DNA of 64,000 nt from Hysterangium stoloniferum (lineage: Eukaryota > Basidiomycota > Agaricomycetes > Hysterangiales > Hysterangiaceae). Each line of letters begins with the position of its first letter. Position 1 is the stretch's first letter. Made by a program: the position numbers and the translations under genes. The stretch covers positions 1 through 64,000 of the forward strand of contig WHVD01000103.1 in the NCBI GenBank assembly GCA_015178975.1. Direction: 5' to 3'. Shown here in pieces: positions 34,415 to 46,042 of the stretch. The notes beneath the pieces are model-generated. The model saw nothing but the letters and a program-made list of their open reading frames with translations. It did not search any database and was not told where the DNA came from.

Positions 34415-35430
34415 TTATGCTGATCCAACTCTCCATTGCGCGACCTTGCTCAACGCACTTTTCCCTGCTGCAATTGTAACCCCACCAAGGACAGCACCAT
34501 ATAGTAGGACTTCTCCCAGTCGCAAGTTCACCCAATACATGAATAGCAGACCTTCCAATGAGCCAAGCAGGCCCACAAATAGAAGAATCAAGGGGTTGAA
34601 GAGGTGAGGGAGACGGTGAGGAATTGAAGCCCACTGTATGGATCATCAATAGATAATTCTAACCGGCGAGGGGGGAAGCCAAAACGTACCAGACCGACGA
34701 GCACAACCCAAGGCGCGATGACAAGACCTGTTCCTATGGCTGAGAATATGACGTATGGGGTCTTAGGTTCTGGGCGGAATGTATGGTGAATCTCTGGAAG
34801 CTTATGGAATGACGCTTCATCAGGATGCTGGGGTGCCGGAAGGGACGGGGGAAGGGATAGCTCAAACAGAGGTTGCGACATGGGGGAATGTTCAAATGAG
34901 CCAATAATGAGAGTCACTTGAAGCGGCGAAGATGCGTTGGCGGTGGGAGGGATGGAGGCTGGTGGGCGGGCCGCACTCTGATTGCAAAGTTAATGGATGT
35001 GAGAACGATGTTTCTATTGGATCAATTTTGTGCACATACCAATTCAAAGCTGGCTTTGCCAGAATTAGATACACGGATAGGCTGTATTCCTTCCTCGTCC
35101 GTCTGAGGGTCATAAAACCTTAGGAAAGTCTGATGCGGTTGCACACCCTTTCCTGAGTCCTTTTCGAGTATTTGGAAAGTAAGTTTTAAAGTATCCGACC
35201 ATTCCAAAGCAAGTGGAGGCGATGGCAAACTGGCCAGAGACAGACTATAACAAAATACTCAGTATTCTAACAGTTGTAGCCAAAATGCGGTCATACGGTT
35301 CATTTCGGATTATGGACGCGTCCGATCCTGTTATAACAATTCTCGGCGACTGAAGAGTGAATTTTCCTGCATTGGCAAGTATGGGCAGTAAGGAAAGTAA
35401 GACTGGAAGTAAAGGACCCATCCTGGTCAA
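34415..35430 (-). CDS. SWP1: Ribophorin II / Swp1, oligosaccharyltransferase delta-type subunit
   Basis: This is a subunit of the ER oligosaccharyltransferase that transfers the glycan to Asn-X-Ser/Thr sites. The N-terminal signal peptide (LLPVLLSLLPILANAGKFTL) leads into a lumenal beta-rich region (LALEWSDTLKLTFQ; PHQTFLRFYDPQTDEEGIQ). Next come EIHHTFRPEPKTPY and three C-terminal membrane segments (VIAPWVVLVGL; LFNPLILLFVGLLGSLEGLL; LLYGAVLGGVTIAAG), the hallmark of the RPN2/Swp1 C-terminus. Exons, from high to low coordinate: 35430-35297, 35244-35040, 34977-34690, 34633-34415. They total 846 nt, 281 aa, close to the yeast protein. It is divergent from HEM14. Confidence 0.9.
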
Positions 35431-35582
35431 TATGTCGAATTCGTCGACGTGGCTTTGGTGAGCAAGTTATTTTTAGATTTCCTCCGTGGCGCAGTTTGAA
35501 TCTCCGTGGTACGTGTATCATGTTTAAAGACATCTTACTATAAAATAGGTATTGAACGTAAGCTATTCACCTAGGGAAATAT
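35431..35582. promoter_or_regulatory. Short divergent promoter between SWP1 and HEM14
   Basis: Only 152 bp separate the two start codons, so both genes must draw on the same small region. An AT-rich core (ACTATAAAATAGG, about 35539-35551) faces HEM14. No specific operator was recognised. Confidence 0.6.
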
Positions 35583-37270
35583 ATGTTACCTTCTTCGATA
35601 GCGGTCCTAGGGGGAGGTATAACAGGCCTTTCAGCAACATTTCACCTTTCAAGGAAATTTCCCACCTCTCGCATTCTTCTCGTCGAGAAATCAAACAGAT
35701 TAGGTGGTTGGGTGAAAAGTAAACATGTAAAATTTCCAATTCCTGGCGGCGATGTTGGGAATGTGGTTATAGAATGTGGCCCCAGGACCTTGCGGCCGAA
35801 TTCGAGGGCAGTGCTCGAGTTGGTGAGTACTTAATTGACTCCGCATCGGTCCTATATAGCTTACTTACATCGTTACTTGCAATCTTCTCATTCACGCAAC
35901 ATGTAACTCATTTAAAACCTCCGAATCCTGATTTTCTCTGTTCAAAGATAAACTTATTAAACCTCCAGTCCCAGCTAATTAGCACCCCAACATCCTCCCC
36001 CGCAGCCCGCAAGCGATTTCTCTACATCGCCGACAACGACCGACCAGGCCTCACACCAATACCTTCCAGCGCACTCGGATTTCTAACCTCAAAGCTCGCG
36101 CTAACCGTAATCCCCTCCGCGCTCCGAGAGCCCTTTCGTGCGTACAACCGCCCCCCAAACGCAGAGGATGATTCCCTAGACGGACTAATGAGCCGGAGGT
36201 TTGGTCCTGAATTCGCAAGACTTCTGGGGAGCGCCCTCGTTCACGGGATATACGCTGCCGATTCCAGCAAGCTCAGTGTCAAAACTGCGATGAAGCTAGT
36301 GTGGGATGCGGAGACGAACGGTAAGGGATCTGTTGTGCGGGGATTTTATAAGGGTAGGGGGAGAGAGAGGCAAACGGAAGGGCCGGAGGCATACGACATG
36401 GGTGAGGTGGAGGCTCGGATGCATGGTGTTTCGGTGTTTTCGTTTAGAGGGGGCCTGCAGACGATTACGGATGCGTTGGAAGAGAATCTGAAGAATTCGG
36501 GTAATGTGGAGGTCATCACTGGGAGTGATGTGAGAAATATATCACCGGAAAGTGATTCAATAAAGGTTTTTTCTTTTTCTTGCACTTCTCAAAGTGTATG
36601 ATTTCTCAACTTTTATTCGTAGATAACAACCGACTTCTCCTCATTCAATGTCTCTCACCTTGTGTCCGCCCTTCCCTTACCAACACTAAACAGCATCCTT
36701 TCCCACTCTCACTCACCTTCTAAACTCCCTCACCTCCTCGCAAACCCATATTCTACCGTCATCGTAGTAACATTCATCTTCGCGGCGCCTCCTCATCGAG
36801 TCCATCCCGAAGGCTTCGGATACCTAATCCCCCGTCCAAAAGAAGGTTATAGCAGCCCTATGAATAGTGAAGGAATCCTTGGAGTCGTATTCGACTCTTG
36901 CAGTGTTGGCGCACAAGACCGTCCCCACGGCCAACTCACCAAAATGACTATGATGATCGGAGGACCATACATGCCTTATCTCGACCATCTCCCTATTACA
37001 GACACCCCCCGATTAACTAAGATATTATTCGACAGATTGCAAAAGCAGCTGGGTAGACGACTACCCACGCCTTCATATGTTGAGGTCACACGACAGGAGG
37101 ATTGCATTCCTACACCGACGATAGGGCATTTGGAGAGAATGGATGAGTTGAAGGATGCACTTGGGGGAAAGCCATGGAATGGACGGGTAGAGGTTGTAGG
37201 TGCAGGCGTGGGAGGCGTCAGTGTTGGAGATTGCGTGGCGCAGGGAAGGGCGGTTGGGCAGATGTGGTAG
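35583..37270 (+). CDS. HEM14: Protoporphyrinogen oxidase
   Basis: This is the penultimate enzyme of haem synthesis, a FAD-dependent oxidase of protoporphyrinogen IX, normally at the mitochondrial inner membrane. The N-terminus carries the dinucleotide-binding motif (AVLGGGITGLSATFHLSR) and LVEKSNRLGGWVKS, followed by ECGPRTLRPNS. The middle part has EPFRAYNRP, SLDGLMSRRFGPEFARLLG and HGIYAADSSKLSVK. The C-terminal FAD region has GFGYLIPRP, GILGVVFDS and VEVVGAGVGGVSVGDCVAQG. Exons: 35583-35822, 35948-36565, 36623-37270, totalling 1506 nt, 501 aa. The first intron is longer than its neighbours (125 nt). Confidence 0.93.
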
Positions 37271-37989
37271 AGATCGGATACACGATCAGCTATTAGGAAA
37301 TTAAGTTAATACTAACCCTTACTCGGTGTATTTGTACAATCTTCATTGACCGTCAAGTGTGTGAAATTTAGAACACAGATGGTGTCTCGTGTCCTTGTGT
37401 ATTGGCATCGAAAGTTCATGTTCTCGTTACGTAGACGGGACGTAAAGAAGAAGAACCACAAGTGATGCCGATTGTGACGGCAACCCCTCCGATCCTGGAG
37501 AAGTGACAATATGTCCCGGTGGGCTGGGAGCTGGTATACAAAACAGAAGTTTAGCACTAGTAAGGGAGTACGATAGATGTAAATAAATAGATATATATTA
37601 ATCAATTATAAGACATATGGGATATGCGCAGATGTGAACCGGGCACATATGTCAAGTTAGGTTGATGGTTAGTTATGCGGTAAACTGAATTGAGTCGCCA
37701 TTGGAGGGAAAAGCGGGGAGAGAGAGTGGTGGCATAATGTTTACAGGTACAAGTAAGTTTGACTTTCTAACATGGCTCGTGTTGTGATTTGCCAGTTGTG
37801 GAGTTATGACGAATATATATTGTACTATGACTCACAGAAAATCACCATATTCCACAAGAGCAACAAGACATTGAGTGCTACTAATCGCAAGTTCTTTGAC
37901 AACTTTGTTCACCAATATAGTGGTCGCGAAAGACCTGCCCGTAATGCTACCTTTTGTCTAATATCTTTAATTTACTTTGATCATCAAAA
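37271..37989. other. Intergenic, no feature recognised
   Basis: 3' flank of HEM14, AT-rich around 37560-37620. It ends where the duplicated block shared with 61380-64000 begins. Confidence 0.4.
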
Positions 37990-40100
37990 CACCATTTTAT
38001 CCAGCTTTTCAAACTCTATGGACGTTGTAAATAAATGTTTTTGTTTGCCATCGACTCTTTATGATTTCACTGCCTTTTATTTATGCCTCGCCCCCTACTC
38101 CGAGTTGAAATCCCAAGTAATTAAAAACCGACAGACTTGTCCCGTCTCCCCACAGCATTAGTGGAACTCGATTCTCAGTTTACAGTCGTTAGCATTCTTT
38201 CCCTCTTGTGCCACTCGGATATCTGCAAGTCAAGGTAACTTCCTCCTTTGTAAGTATGTACGACAAGTTTAATCGCCGGCTTAACTCCAACATCCACCCC
38301 TAAAACCCACGAATCCCAATAATACGCGTGTTCATTGACCTTGTCCGATGTCAGATTTTGGTATACGGCTTCCCTTTCCTGGCACACTGGTTTTGCCTTA
38401 ACCAGTCGATGCTCGCTCGTATACATTCCCGTTCTTACTTCCAAAAGCATTGCGATATGAACTGTCCTCTGTTTCCCTGTGGGTCTCTGGCCGAAAAAAA
38501 TAACAGGAAAATACACATACCAAAAATTATGCTAAGGAAACATAGAGCAACCCTGCCCTCTTTGAGCTGGTGCTTCCATGCTATGAGTACTCGCATTGTC
38601 ATCCTCTGGCTGAGAACGTTTTCTTGACACATGACGCCACTACTTGTGCTCTCACCCCCAGACCTTGCTGCTACTCCCTTGATTCCTATTGCTATTAGAA
38701 ATAGCCCTACTTCGATGCGAATTCGAGGTCTTGGTAGATAAAGTCATCAAGTTCTTACTACCTACCATCATCGTAATGATCTGTTGGAATTTATTCATAT
38801 AGGTTGCAAGCCGTTGAGTATGTACACGGTCTTGCGCTCTTTTTCATAATACGAAACGTAGTTTATTCGAATACGCTCGGTTATGTAGTACGTTACAGTA
38901 ACTTAGTAATATGAAATAAACCTTGTCCGTTTTCTATATACCGTCAACATCGTACGAGCGGTAATTTGGTGGAACACTTTGGAACGTTATCTTCTTTATG
39001 CCCTTTACCCATGCCCCAAATAAGCTATGCATACATTTCTCACCATTTGCCTGTTCACAACCTCTGTTGAAATTATTGGTGCAGTTCTAAATAAGATTCT
39101 CAGTGAGTGACAAACCTTCACTGAGAGGCTAAGCGAAATGCAACCTGCGTTCTAGCTTACCAAGAACTTACGTAACGCCGTTACTTCAACGACCTCCCCC
39201 TCGTATCTAAGCATTGTTCCCCCCTTAGGAGATTGCCTCCAATTTACATCATAACATGATAATGAGCGCTTATGTCAAACTTCGCGGCTTCTGGAACTCT
39301 ACTACGGAAGTATCAAAGCACAAGCTCCAGGAGGGCGAACATCCTGTACGATCTATCACAGATGAACAGGTATTGTGTGGACGATTGTTATCGAAGTCTT
39401 GTACTCATGAATGGACAGATTAAGATTGCCGCAGACGAAGACAATGTTTCGAGCTCGGTGCCAACAACAACAGCTCTCTTTAAGGATGGAAGTAAACAAG
39501 TGGTGGGGGTCCTTCAGGCTGCAGCGACTTATGTTCCACACCCTTTCGTAATCATAATACTCACGCTAGCTTTGAAGGCGATTAACACCTGTGATGTGAG
39601 TGTCTTGCGCGGTATCCGACAGATTTGAAATCAGGATAATAAATAAGCCCGTTGATCAATTAAATAGGAAATCAGCACCGTGGGAAAGAATGTTAAAGAT
39701 CTGAAATGCCGTATTTGTAGCATTCTCCTGGTGATTGTCGATTTCATTTCGAAGAGGTTTATGGAAGATGTTGTGAGCATCCCTAAAGATTTCGAAATCG
39801 CCGTCATTGAACTCGAAGAGTGCGTACCCTAGTTCAAATGAAGCATCTATCCTCTGATTGCAATCATAATTCTGACAGGAGGTTACGAAAAATAGTTGCA
39901 GACCTTGAAAGTATCAAAAATCAAACAGGACTTTACTTCCTTTTCTGGAAGAGTGCAAATATGTTAAAGGTCGCAGAATGCTTCAGGGAATTGACCCCCG
40001 CAATGGAGAAATTCAATGTACGCGTTTTGAAAAGTCTGCATGTGTGTTTGCCGAGACTCTTTCCAGGTAGCGCATGAATTGTGGACGGAGAGTTCCCTCA
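37990..40100 (+). repeat. Duplicated block, copy 1 (NLR upstream region and 5' exons)
   Basis: It aligns in the same orientation with 61380-64000 (for example TTATCCAGCTTTTCAA, then AAATAAATGTTTTTGTTT, then GCGTGTTCATTGACCTT, then the NLR start). Copy 2 holds about 470 bp (61824-62296) that copy 1 lacks. The two copies flank the large transposon block. Confidence 0.85.
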
Positions 40101-42388
40101 GCGAGATCCAGACGCGCTTGTCAAACGTGTCTTTCAAAACGGATCGTATTGTCGGAGGAATAGATCGAGTGGAGGACAAGACTGACACATTGCGTGCTAG
40201 GTTAGAGTCTAACATCCGTCCCCATAACGCAGTCAACGGTTTGGGCTGGAAAGAAATGCCTCTTCCACCGGGCATCTTTGAAGGCCGGGATTCAATCGTC
40301 AATGAGATTGCTAGTTTATTGGATGAATCGGAGACATCCCGCATTTGCATTCTTGGTCCCGGAGGGATGGGCAAAACATCCGTAGCACTGGCCGTTATGG
40401 AGACATCGGCGGTGAAACATCGCTTCGCAAGTGATAAACGTTTTTGGATTCCGTGCATCGAGGCAACATCGGCCAGTCTCTTAATCCAAGTTCTGTATTC
40501 GGCCCTTCGAATCACACTTCGCACCCATGATCCTCTCGAGGATATCCTGGCCGAACTTTCCATAACGAAAGACCCTCGCCTTCTCCTCCTTGACAATTTT
40601 CATACACCGTGGGAGCCCCTCCAAGGCAGTCAGAGGGTGGTGGGGGATGTGCTTCGCCAACTAGCTTCACTTCCTCACGTGGCTTTCTTACTCACCACGC
40701 GAGCGACTTTCCCCCCAAGTGATATTATTTGGCAAGAGAAAATCCTTCCCCCAATTGATAGTGCTGCTTCTCGAAACATCTATGTACGGATCAACGAAGT
40801 ATCGGCTAGTGATCCCAACATAGATTGTTTGCTAGATGCCCTTGGACACATGCCTTTCGCCGTTACATTAATGGCTACCCTGGCAAAAGAATCGGGTGCC
40901 AGTGCTCAGCAATTGCTAGATGACTGGAGACGAGATGGTACCACTATGATATCACACACATCCTCTAATGAAGAGAATATTAACCGCAGCATCAGTCTTT
41001 CTGTTCGCAGTCGACTAATGGAACAGAATCCGGAGGCGTTGGATTTACTTGCTACACTGTCAATGTTACCAGCTGGAACAACATTTCAAAAGCTGGAACA
41101 TTGGATCCCTACATTAACTTCTAAAGCATCATCAATCACCACTCTTCGGAAGATTCCACTCATTATGGTTACTGGTGATGGCACTATCCACGCACGTTTG
41201 TTTGTGCTCCCTGTGGTACAGTCCTACATGCGGTTGGAAGGTCGAATATCATCCCACATTCGCCAAATGGTTCACAACCAGTGTTGCAAATATATCATTG
41301 ATCACAGTTCCCTTCCGGGAAGCCCCTCTTTCAAAGATGATGTTCAAGCAATCGGTGCTGAGCACAACAACCTGTGGACTATTCTCCGGGAGGCAACACA
41401 CATTGTGAACAGTGATAATGTTTCATCCTCAAACAATGATGTAATTGTGGCGTTACTGAACTTCACAGAGCACCATCTTTATACCAAGCCCAATCTTGAG
41501 ATTGCTGAACACACATTTCGATTCGCTCAGTTAACCAAACAGGATTGTCACATAGCCCAAAGCTTATTTCTGCTAGGAAACACCTATTTCAGCATTGATC
41601 GCTTTGCAGATGCTTGTCTTTACTTTGAACAAGGCATCCGCACCTTCCAAAATCTTTCAACTGGACCAGATTACTTGATGTCTGGCAAGTGTGCTTTGTT
41701 TCTTGCTGAAGTCAGGCATTACATGGCGATGGAAAGTGACAAAATTGAAGAGATTATACTTGCTGCTCAAAGAGACCTTGAAAAGAGTGGTGATAAATAT
41801 GGTATTGCCTTGTGGCAATTGCAAATGGGTCGGTTTTACTGGTACAATGGGAAGTTCGAGATGGCATTATCAGTTCTAGATATTGCCAAAGGGACATTTG
41901 AAGCCTTAAATTCTTTACTTGATCTTCGCCTTTGCCTGCATTTGATCCACAGATGTTATGCATTTCAACAGAAATATTTAGTTGCTCTGGATTTTGCAAA
42001 ACAAGAACTCAAAATAGCTGAGGAAATTGGGCATGATGAAGGCATTCAAACATCTATGAGAGCTGTAGGAATTGATCTTCTGGGTACAGGTCATTATGAA
42101 GAAGCCTTGAGTATCCTAGAGAAGTCTTTGATACTTGCTCAAGAGTTGGGAAGTCCATTGGCTGCAGCACAGAGTTTAGAGCTCATGGGATATATCTATG
42201 CTGTGAATGAGAATTTCTTGGCAGCACAAGTTGCTTACAATAGTGCTCGAGGACACTTTAGCTCACTGGTGTTGGAGGGTACAGAGCTTGGCATGGCTGG
42301 TCACAAGAGATGCACATCCAACATTGCAATTTTGGAATCAGAACCCAATGAATTTTTTGAGAAGCATTCATATGCTATGCTATATTAA
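39262..42388 (+). CDS. NB-ARC/TPR NLR-like protein
   Basis: It is a STAND-type NTPase, a layout used in fungi for non-self recognition and programmed cell death. A helical N-terminal domain of about 172 residues (FKDGSKQVVGVLQAAATYVP, LALKAINTCD, ICSILLVIVDFISKRFMED, MLKVAECFRELTPAMEKFN) may be a four-helix, MLKL-like effector bundle; that is inference. The NTPase has Walker A GPGGMGKTS (aa about 269-277), Walker B RLLLLDNF (about 343), LLTTRA and GHMPFAVTLMA. From about aa 665 to 945 there are TPR-like repeats (LFLLGNTYFSIDRFADACLY; GTGHYEEALSILEKSLILAQ). Exons: 39262-39309, 39419-39595, 39668-39819, 39879-40017, 40067-42388. They total 2838 nt, 945 aa. The 3' exon runs into the transposon block and loses CpG along its length. 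Confidence 0.85.
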
Positions 42389-43589
42389 AGAAAACAGATT
42401 CCCTTGCTGTCAGATATGCCAAACTTTCTTCAATTTTCTCTGTGGCCAATATTTTGTTTTCTGCTCTCTATTTTCCCCCCATAAACTGTTAGGTTGCTCC
42501 AGTATTTTGAAACAAGCAAATAGGACACAATAAAACTAAAGTTAACACTTAGCTAAATCAACTGGGGGGGCTGGAATGCTGAGGGTCAAGGAGCTATGTA
42601 TGAGTCTTGGCTGGCTAAGGACTTCTTGTCAAAGATTAAGTAGAGAGTAGGGGAACCAAAGTCAATATTCAAACTAAAGAACTGTACAGTACAAGATGAG
42701 AGTTTTATCCTAATGTGAGACAGGTGATTGGTAGGCCAATCATGGAGGTAGGAAGACAGATGGGTCAAAAGAAGCAAATAACAGAATGAGGGATGGAAGG
42801 AAACTAAATGCAAGTTGACAGAAGAATACTAAATGGTTTGAGGTGACAAATGATGTGTACATGTAGATAATAGGAGAGCATTGGGATAGAAGTATAATAG
42901 GCTGACCAAAATGGCAATACTATATATAGTAAATGAAGTGGTGGGATGCTGCAGGTGGTGACACTGCAATTGGGGATACTAATATTGGGATGCTGGGGGG
43001 TTGCCAGAATGAGAACAAGTTGTGGGGCCTGAAGGTGAGCTTTCTAACAGTATCCCCCTATTAGATTGAGACCCTTTGAGACCTTTCTAGAAAATGATGT
43101 ATTGCTGCCTCATGTACTTGCTTGGAAAAATATCTGTATCTGTAATGTTTTAGTCAATGGACATCTCTGGGAATATAGAAATTCAAGTTTTCTTGAATTT
43201 TTGCCATCATATCCTTTGACCACTTTTCTCATGAGCTCCAGTGATGATGAGATGTGGATGGACTGCAACACCAACTATGGGAGGCTGAAGAAAAGAAACA
43301 TCTGTGAGAAGAGTGGAAGGCCACTGAGCAGAAGGAGGAGGAGGAGTATCAAGCAGCCTGAAGTGGAAGGCAGAGATGGAGTGTAAAGGTCATGGCAAAA
43401 GAAAGGATAGGGTATTGGTGGGATTATCCAAGGTGAGTGGAAATTCCTTTTCAAAAACATCACTGACAGTGAATCACAGGGCAAGTAGAAATGCCAGGAT
43501 GATGACAACTTCAAGGAGGAGGATGAGGAGGATGAGCTTGAAGCATTAGAAAGTCTGAGCAGTATGTCATTAAAGTTTCTCATTATATT
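42389..43589. other. Start of the CpG-poor transposon block, unidentified repeat DNA
   Basis: It has almost no CpG and a G-rich plus strand (for example ACTGGGGGGGCTGG near 42560). No reading frame or terminal repeat could be assigned. Confidence 0.4.
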
Positions 43590-44280
43590 TCCTCTTAGGA
43601 GGATATCTGAAAACTATTAAGTATACCAAATTCTAATATACTCTAAAGGTCATTTAAACATCTAGGATGTGATTCAAACACAATTTGGTTTTTAAAACTT
43701 TCAAAAAGTTTTAAACTCTCTCATACATTACAAACTAAAGAATCTTTCTGGACACAAGTAGACAATGAAAAAAATTAGTAGTTTAAAACACTAATACTTT
43801 TAAAAAATAGATACCTTTAAATAGTCCATTCCATGCATATGTATATCATTGGCACCTCTAAATACATATGTATTACTTCAGAATGGATCTGTCAATCTGA
43901 ATAGATTTCTACTTGATTTAATATACCCAGAATATATAGGTGATTTCACCCAACTAAGAAAGCCACAGGACAAAAAATTTCCAATTATATATCACATATT
44001 TTACTAGGAAATAACTACAGTTTAGCTTTTAAAAAACAAATTAACAACAAAAGTATTAGCAAGTATTTACATAACTTGGAAAACCATATACAATAAGTTC
44101 TATTAATTGACTCTGAATTGTTTAGGATGTAATATGGAGAATTGTTTCTCATGGTTGGTTGTTAACAATATAATAGTCTCAGAGGATACATCACTATTTA
44201 AAGATGGAGTTTTGTAGAAATATAAATTTTACCAGTAAACATCTGATATTATAATGATTACGGACAACCTCCTTACTTAT
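43590..44280. repeat. AT-rich repeat family R, copy 1
   Basis: It aligns directly with 58920-59250 (GGAGGATATCTGAAAACTAT onward). Its right half aligns in reverse complement with 47290-47600 (CATATTTTAC...GGAAATAACTAC). Here the sequence AATATATAGGTGATTT (about 43930) is uninterrupted, which gives the empty site for the element inserted at 59251. It is probably a decayed DNA transposon with long inverted parts, family unknown. Confidence 0.6.
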
Positions 44281-44289
44281 TGTTTTACT

Positions 44290-44842
44290 TCTAAGAAGGG
44301 CCCAAGCTTGGGAGGTGCCAGCATGTGCAAGTTGCACAGTGTTGGTATACACATATGGGCCTAAATAGGGCATGTGTGTAATGTAACTGGGTGTTAGGAC
44401 TGGGAAACCTGCCAGGACCCAGGATGCATCCTATAAGTATCTGACTTTCTAAATCATGTGATAGCATGCACTGGACTCTGCCTGGATAACTTAGACTCCA
44501 TTCTATATGTATGCTGACTCTCTGTATTGTGTGAATTATGCACAATAGCCCACCCAGACATTCTGGACCCCCCTTGTTTTCAATCTGTCTTTGCCCATTT
44601 GTCATCAGGTTTAGTTTACCACTGTGTTTTCCTATTTGTTTGATATTTGGTTTATTGTGTTATTGTACTCTTGATATGTCTTTTTGTACATATGTCTAAG
44701 TTAGTAGTACAATAATCTACTAGTCTATATAGTATAGTAGTTATTTGTACATACAATCTGATCAGAAAATCAACTTAGTTTCTACTTGTCTCTAGCAACT
44801 TGCATATTCTTGGAACCCACAGGTTTCCCATCTGCTTGTTAA
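44290..44842 (+). repeat. Family-A-like LTR fragment
   Basis: It shares the family-A central segment (GTCTATATAGT...GTACATACAATC.GAT.AGAAAATCA.CTTAG). It is cut at 44843 by a family-C LTR fragment. Confidence 0.5.
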
Positions 44843-44985
44843 GAACAGAAAACTGACTGATGTCAGAAGACCGATGGGGACCAAATAGAAGGACTTAGCT
44901 TCAGCTTATGTGCTGCACCCCTGCAAGTTACCATCAGGTGTCCTTAACTTTCAGGCAGGCAGAAAACTAAGTCCTATCAAATAAT
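44843..44985 (-). repeat. Family-C LTR fragment
   Basis: It begins TGTTAAGAACAGAAAACTG, as the LTR at 47953 does, and contains the shared block AAGGACTTAGCTTCAGCTTA. It is truncated at about 44985 by transposase-like sequence. Confidence 0.6.
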
Positions 44986-45530
44986 CCTCTTGGTAAGTCA
45001 CTTGATTTAACTCCTGAAGAAAAGAATTATAATACAAAATTTGGAAGTTTCAGATCTCAGATTGAACATCTATTTGGTCTCATAGGACATTAATTTGAAA
45101 GGTTTAATAATAAAACTATAATTAGAACTGCTTGCCCTGAAGTTTTTACTCTACAATTTAAACTAGCATGTTTACTATTAAACATACAGCAATTTGTTAA
45201 AATGGGTGATCTGAAACCTGAGCCACATCATTCTATGTGGATGGAAGATAGTTTTGACTACAAAAAAGATGATACAGGTAATACAGAAGAATTGACATGT
45301 ATAATAACATTGACAGAACAGATAGCACTACATGATTCTGTATTAAGAGATCAAGGGCAACTTTTACAAGGGATTGAGACTAATACTGGAAATCACAATC
45401 TATTCCCAAAAAAGAGAAAATTGTCCCATGGCAAAGTGTATGAAGTTGAAAGCATAGTCCGATATTATCATAACCTACAGTTCCTAGTCAAGTTTATTTG
45501 TCAATCATGTTTCCACTCTTCCCTTAGTTA
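44986..45530 (+). pseudogene. PIF/Harbinger-like (DDE_4-type) transposase C-terminal fragment
   Basis: The translation reads YNTKFGSFRSQIEHLFGLIG, FERFNNKTIIRTACPEVF and LACLLLNIQQFV. The IEHLFG...F..F pattern near the C-terminus resembles DDE_4/PIF-type transposases. The start is lost, and an in-frame TAA breaks the segment. The remaining open frame (45202-45531) has no recognisable domain. Confidence 0.45.
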
Positions 45531-45539
45531 GTAGTTTCT

Positions 45540-46001
45540 AGATGCTGATAACTCGTATATAGACCCACTGTAATGTAACTACTGGACAATCAGAATATCA
45601 ACTTAGATACCCCTCTAATCTCTGACTCCATTATCTATTCACGACCACCACATTCTGACTCCATCTGATTTACAATTCAACCTACATTTATGACTTCAAC
45701 CTCTAATCTCCAACTCTCAGTCTCCAACTCTCAGCCTCCAACTCTCAGCCTCCAACTCTCAGTCTCCAACTCTCAGTCTCCAACCCTCAGTCTCCAACTC
45801 TCCAACCCAACCCTCGACTTATCCTTTGGTTTCCAATCAGTAGTTTACTGAGAGGTTTACTCGACAGTACTAGTTTCTGCCCACCTGAAATTTAAGGACA
45901 CCTGACAGTAACTTGCGAGGGCACAGCACATAAGCTGAAGTTAAGTCCTTCCGTTCAGTCCCCATCAGTCTACCGACATCCATCAGTTTCTGTTCTTAAC
46001 A
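45540..46001 (+). repeat. Family-C LTR fragment with a 15-bp minisatellite
   Basis: It ends GTTTCTGTTCTTAACA at 46001 and contains the shared block GGGCACAGCACATAAGCTGA (about 45919-45938). At about 45715-45800 it carries about six copies of a 15-bp unit, CTCAGTCTCCAACTC. The left end is not defined. Confidence 0.6.
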
Positions 46002-46042
46002 CTGACATATACCCTCACTGCAATCAAATCCCATTTATGCCC

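Noticed and set aside
14000-42000. Glycosylation or secretion gene cluster
   Set aside because: COPA, GH47 and SWP1 are neighbours, but their orientation is mixed and most are conserved housekeeping genes. Proximity alone does not support co-regulation.
40040-42388. NLR starting at the ATG at 40040 as a single-exon 782-aa protein
   Set aside because: That ATG lies in an intron-like stretch. The four upstream exons join in phase to an acceptor at 40066, and the same exons exist in the second copy.
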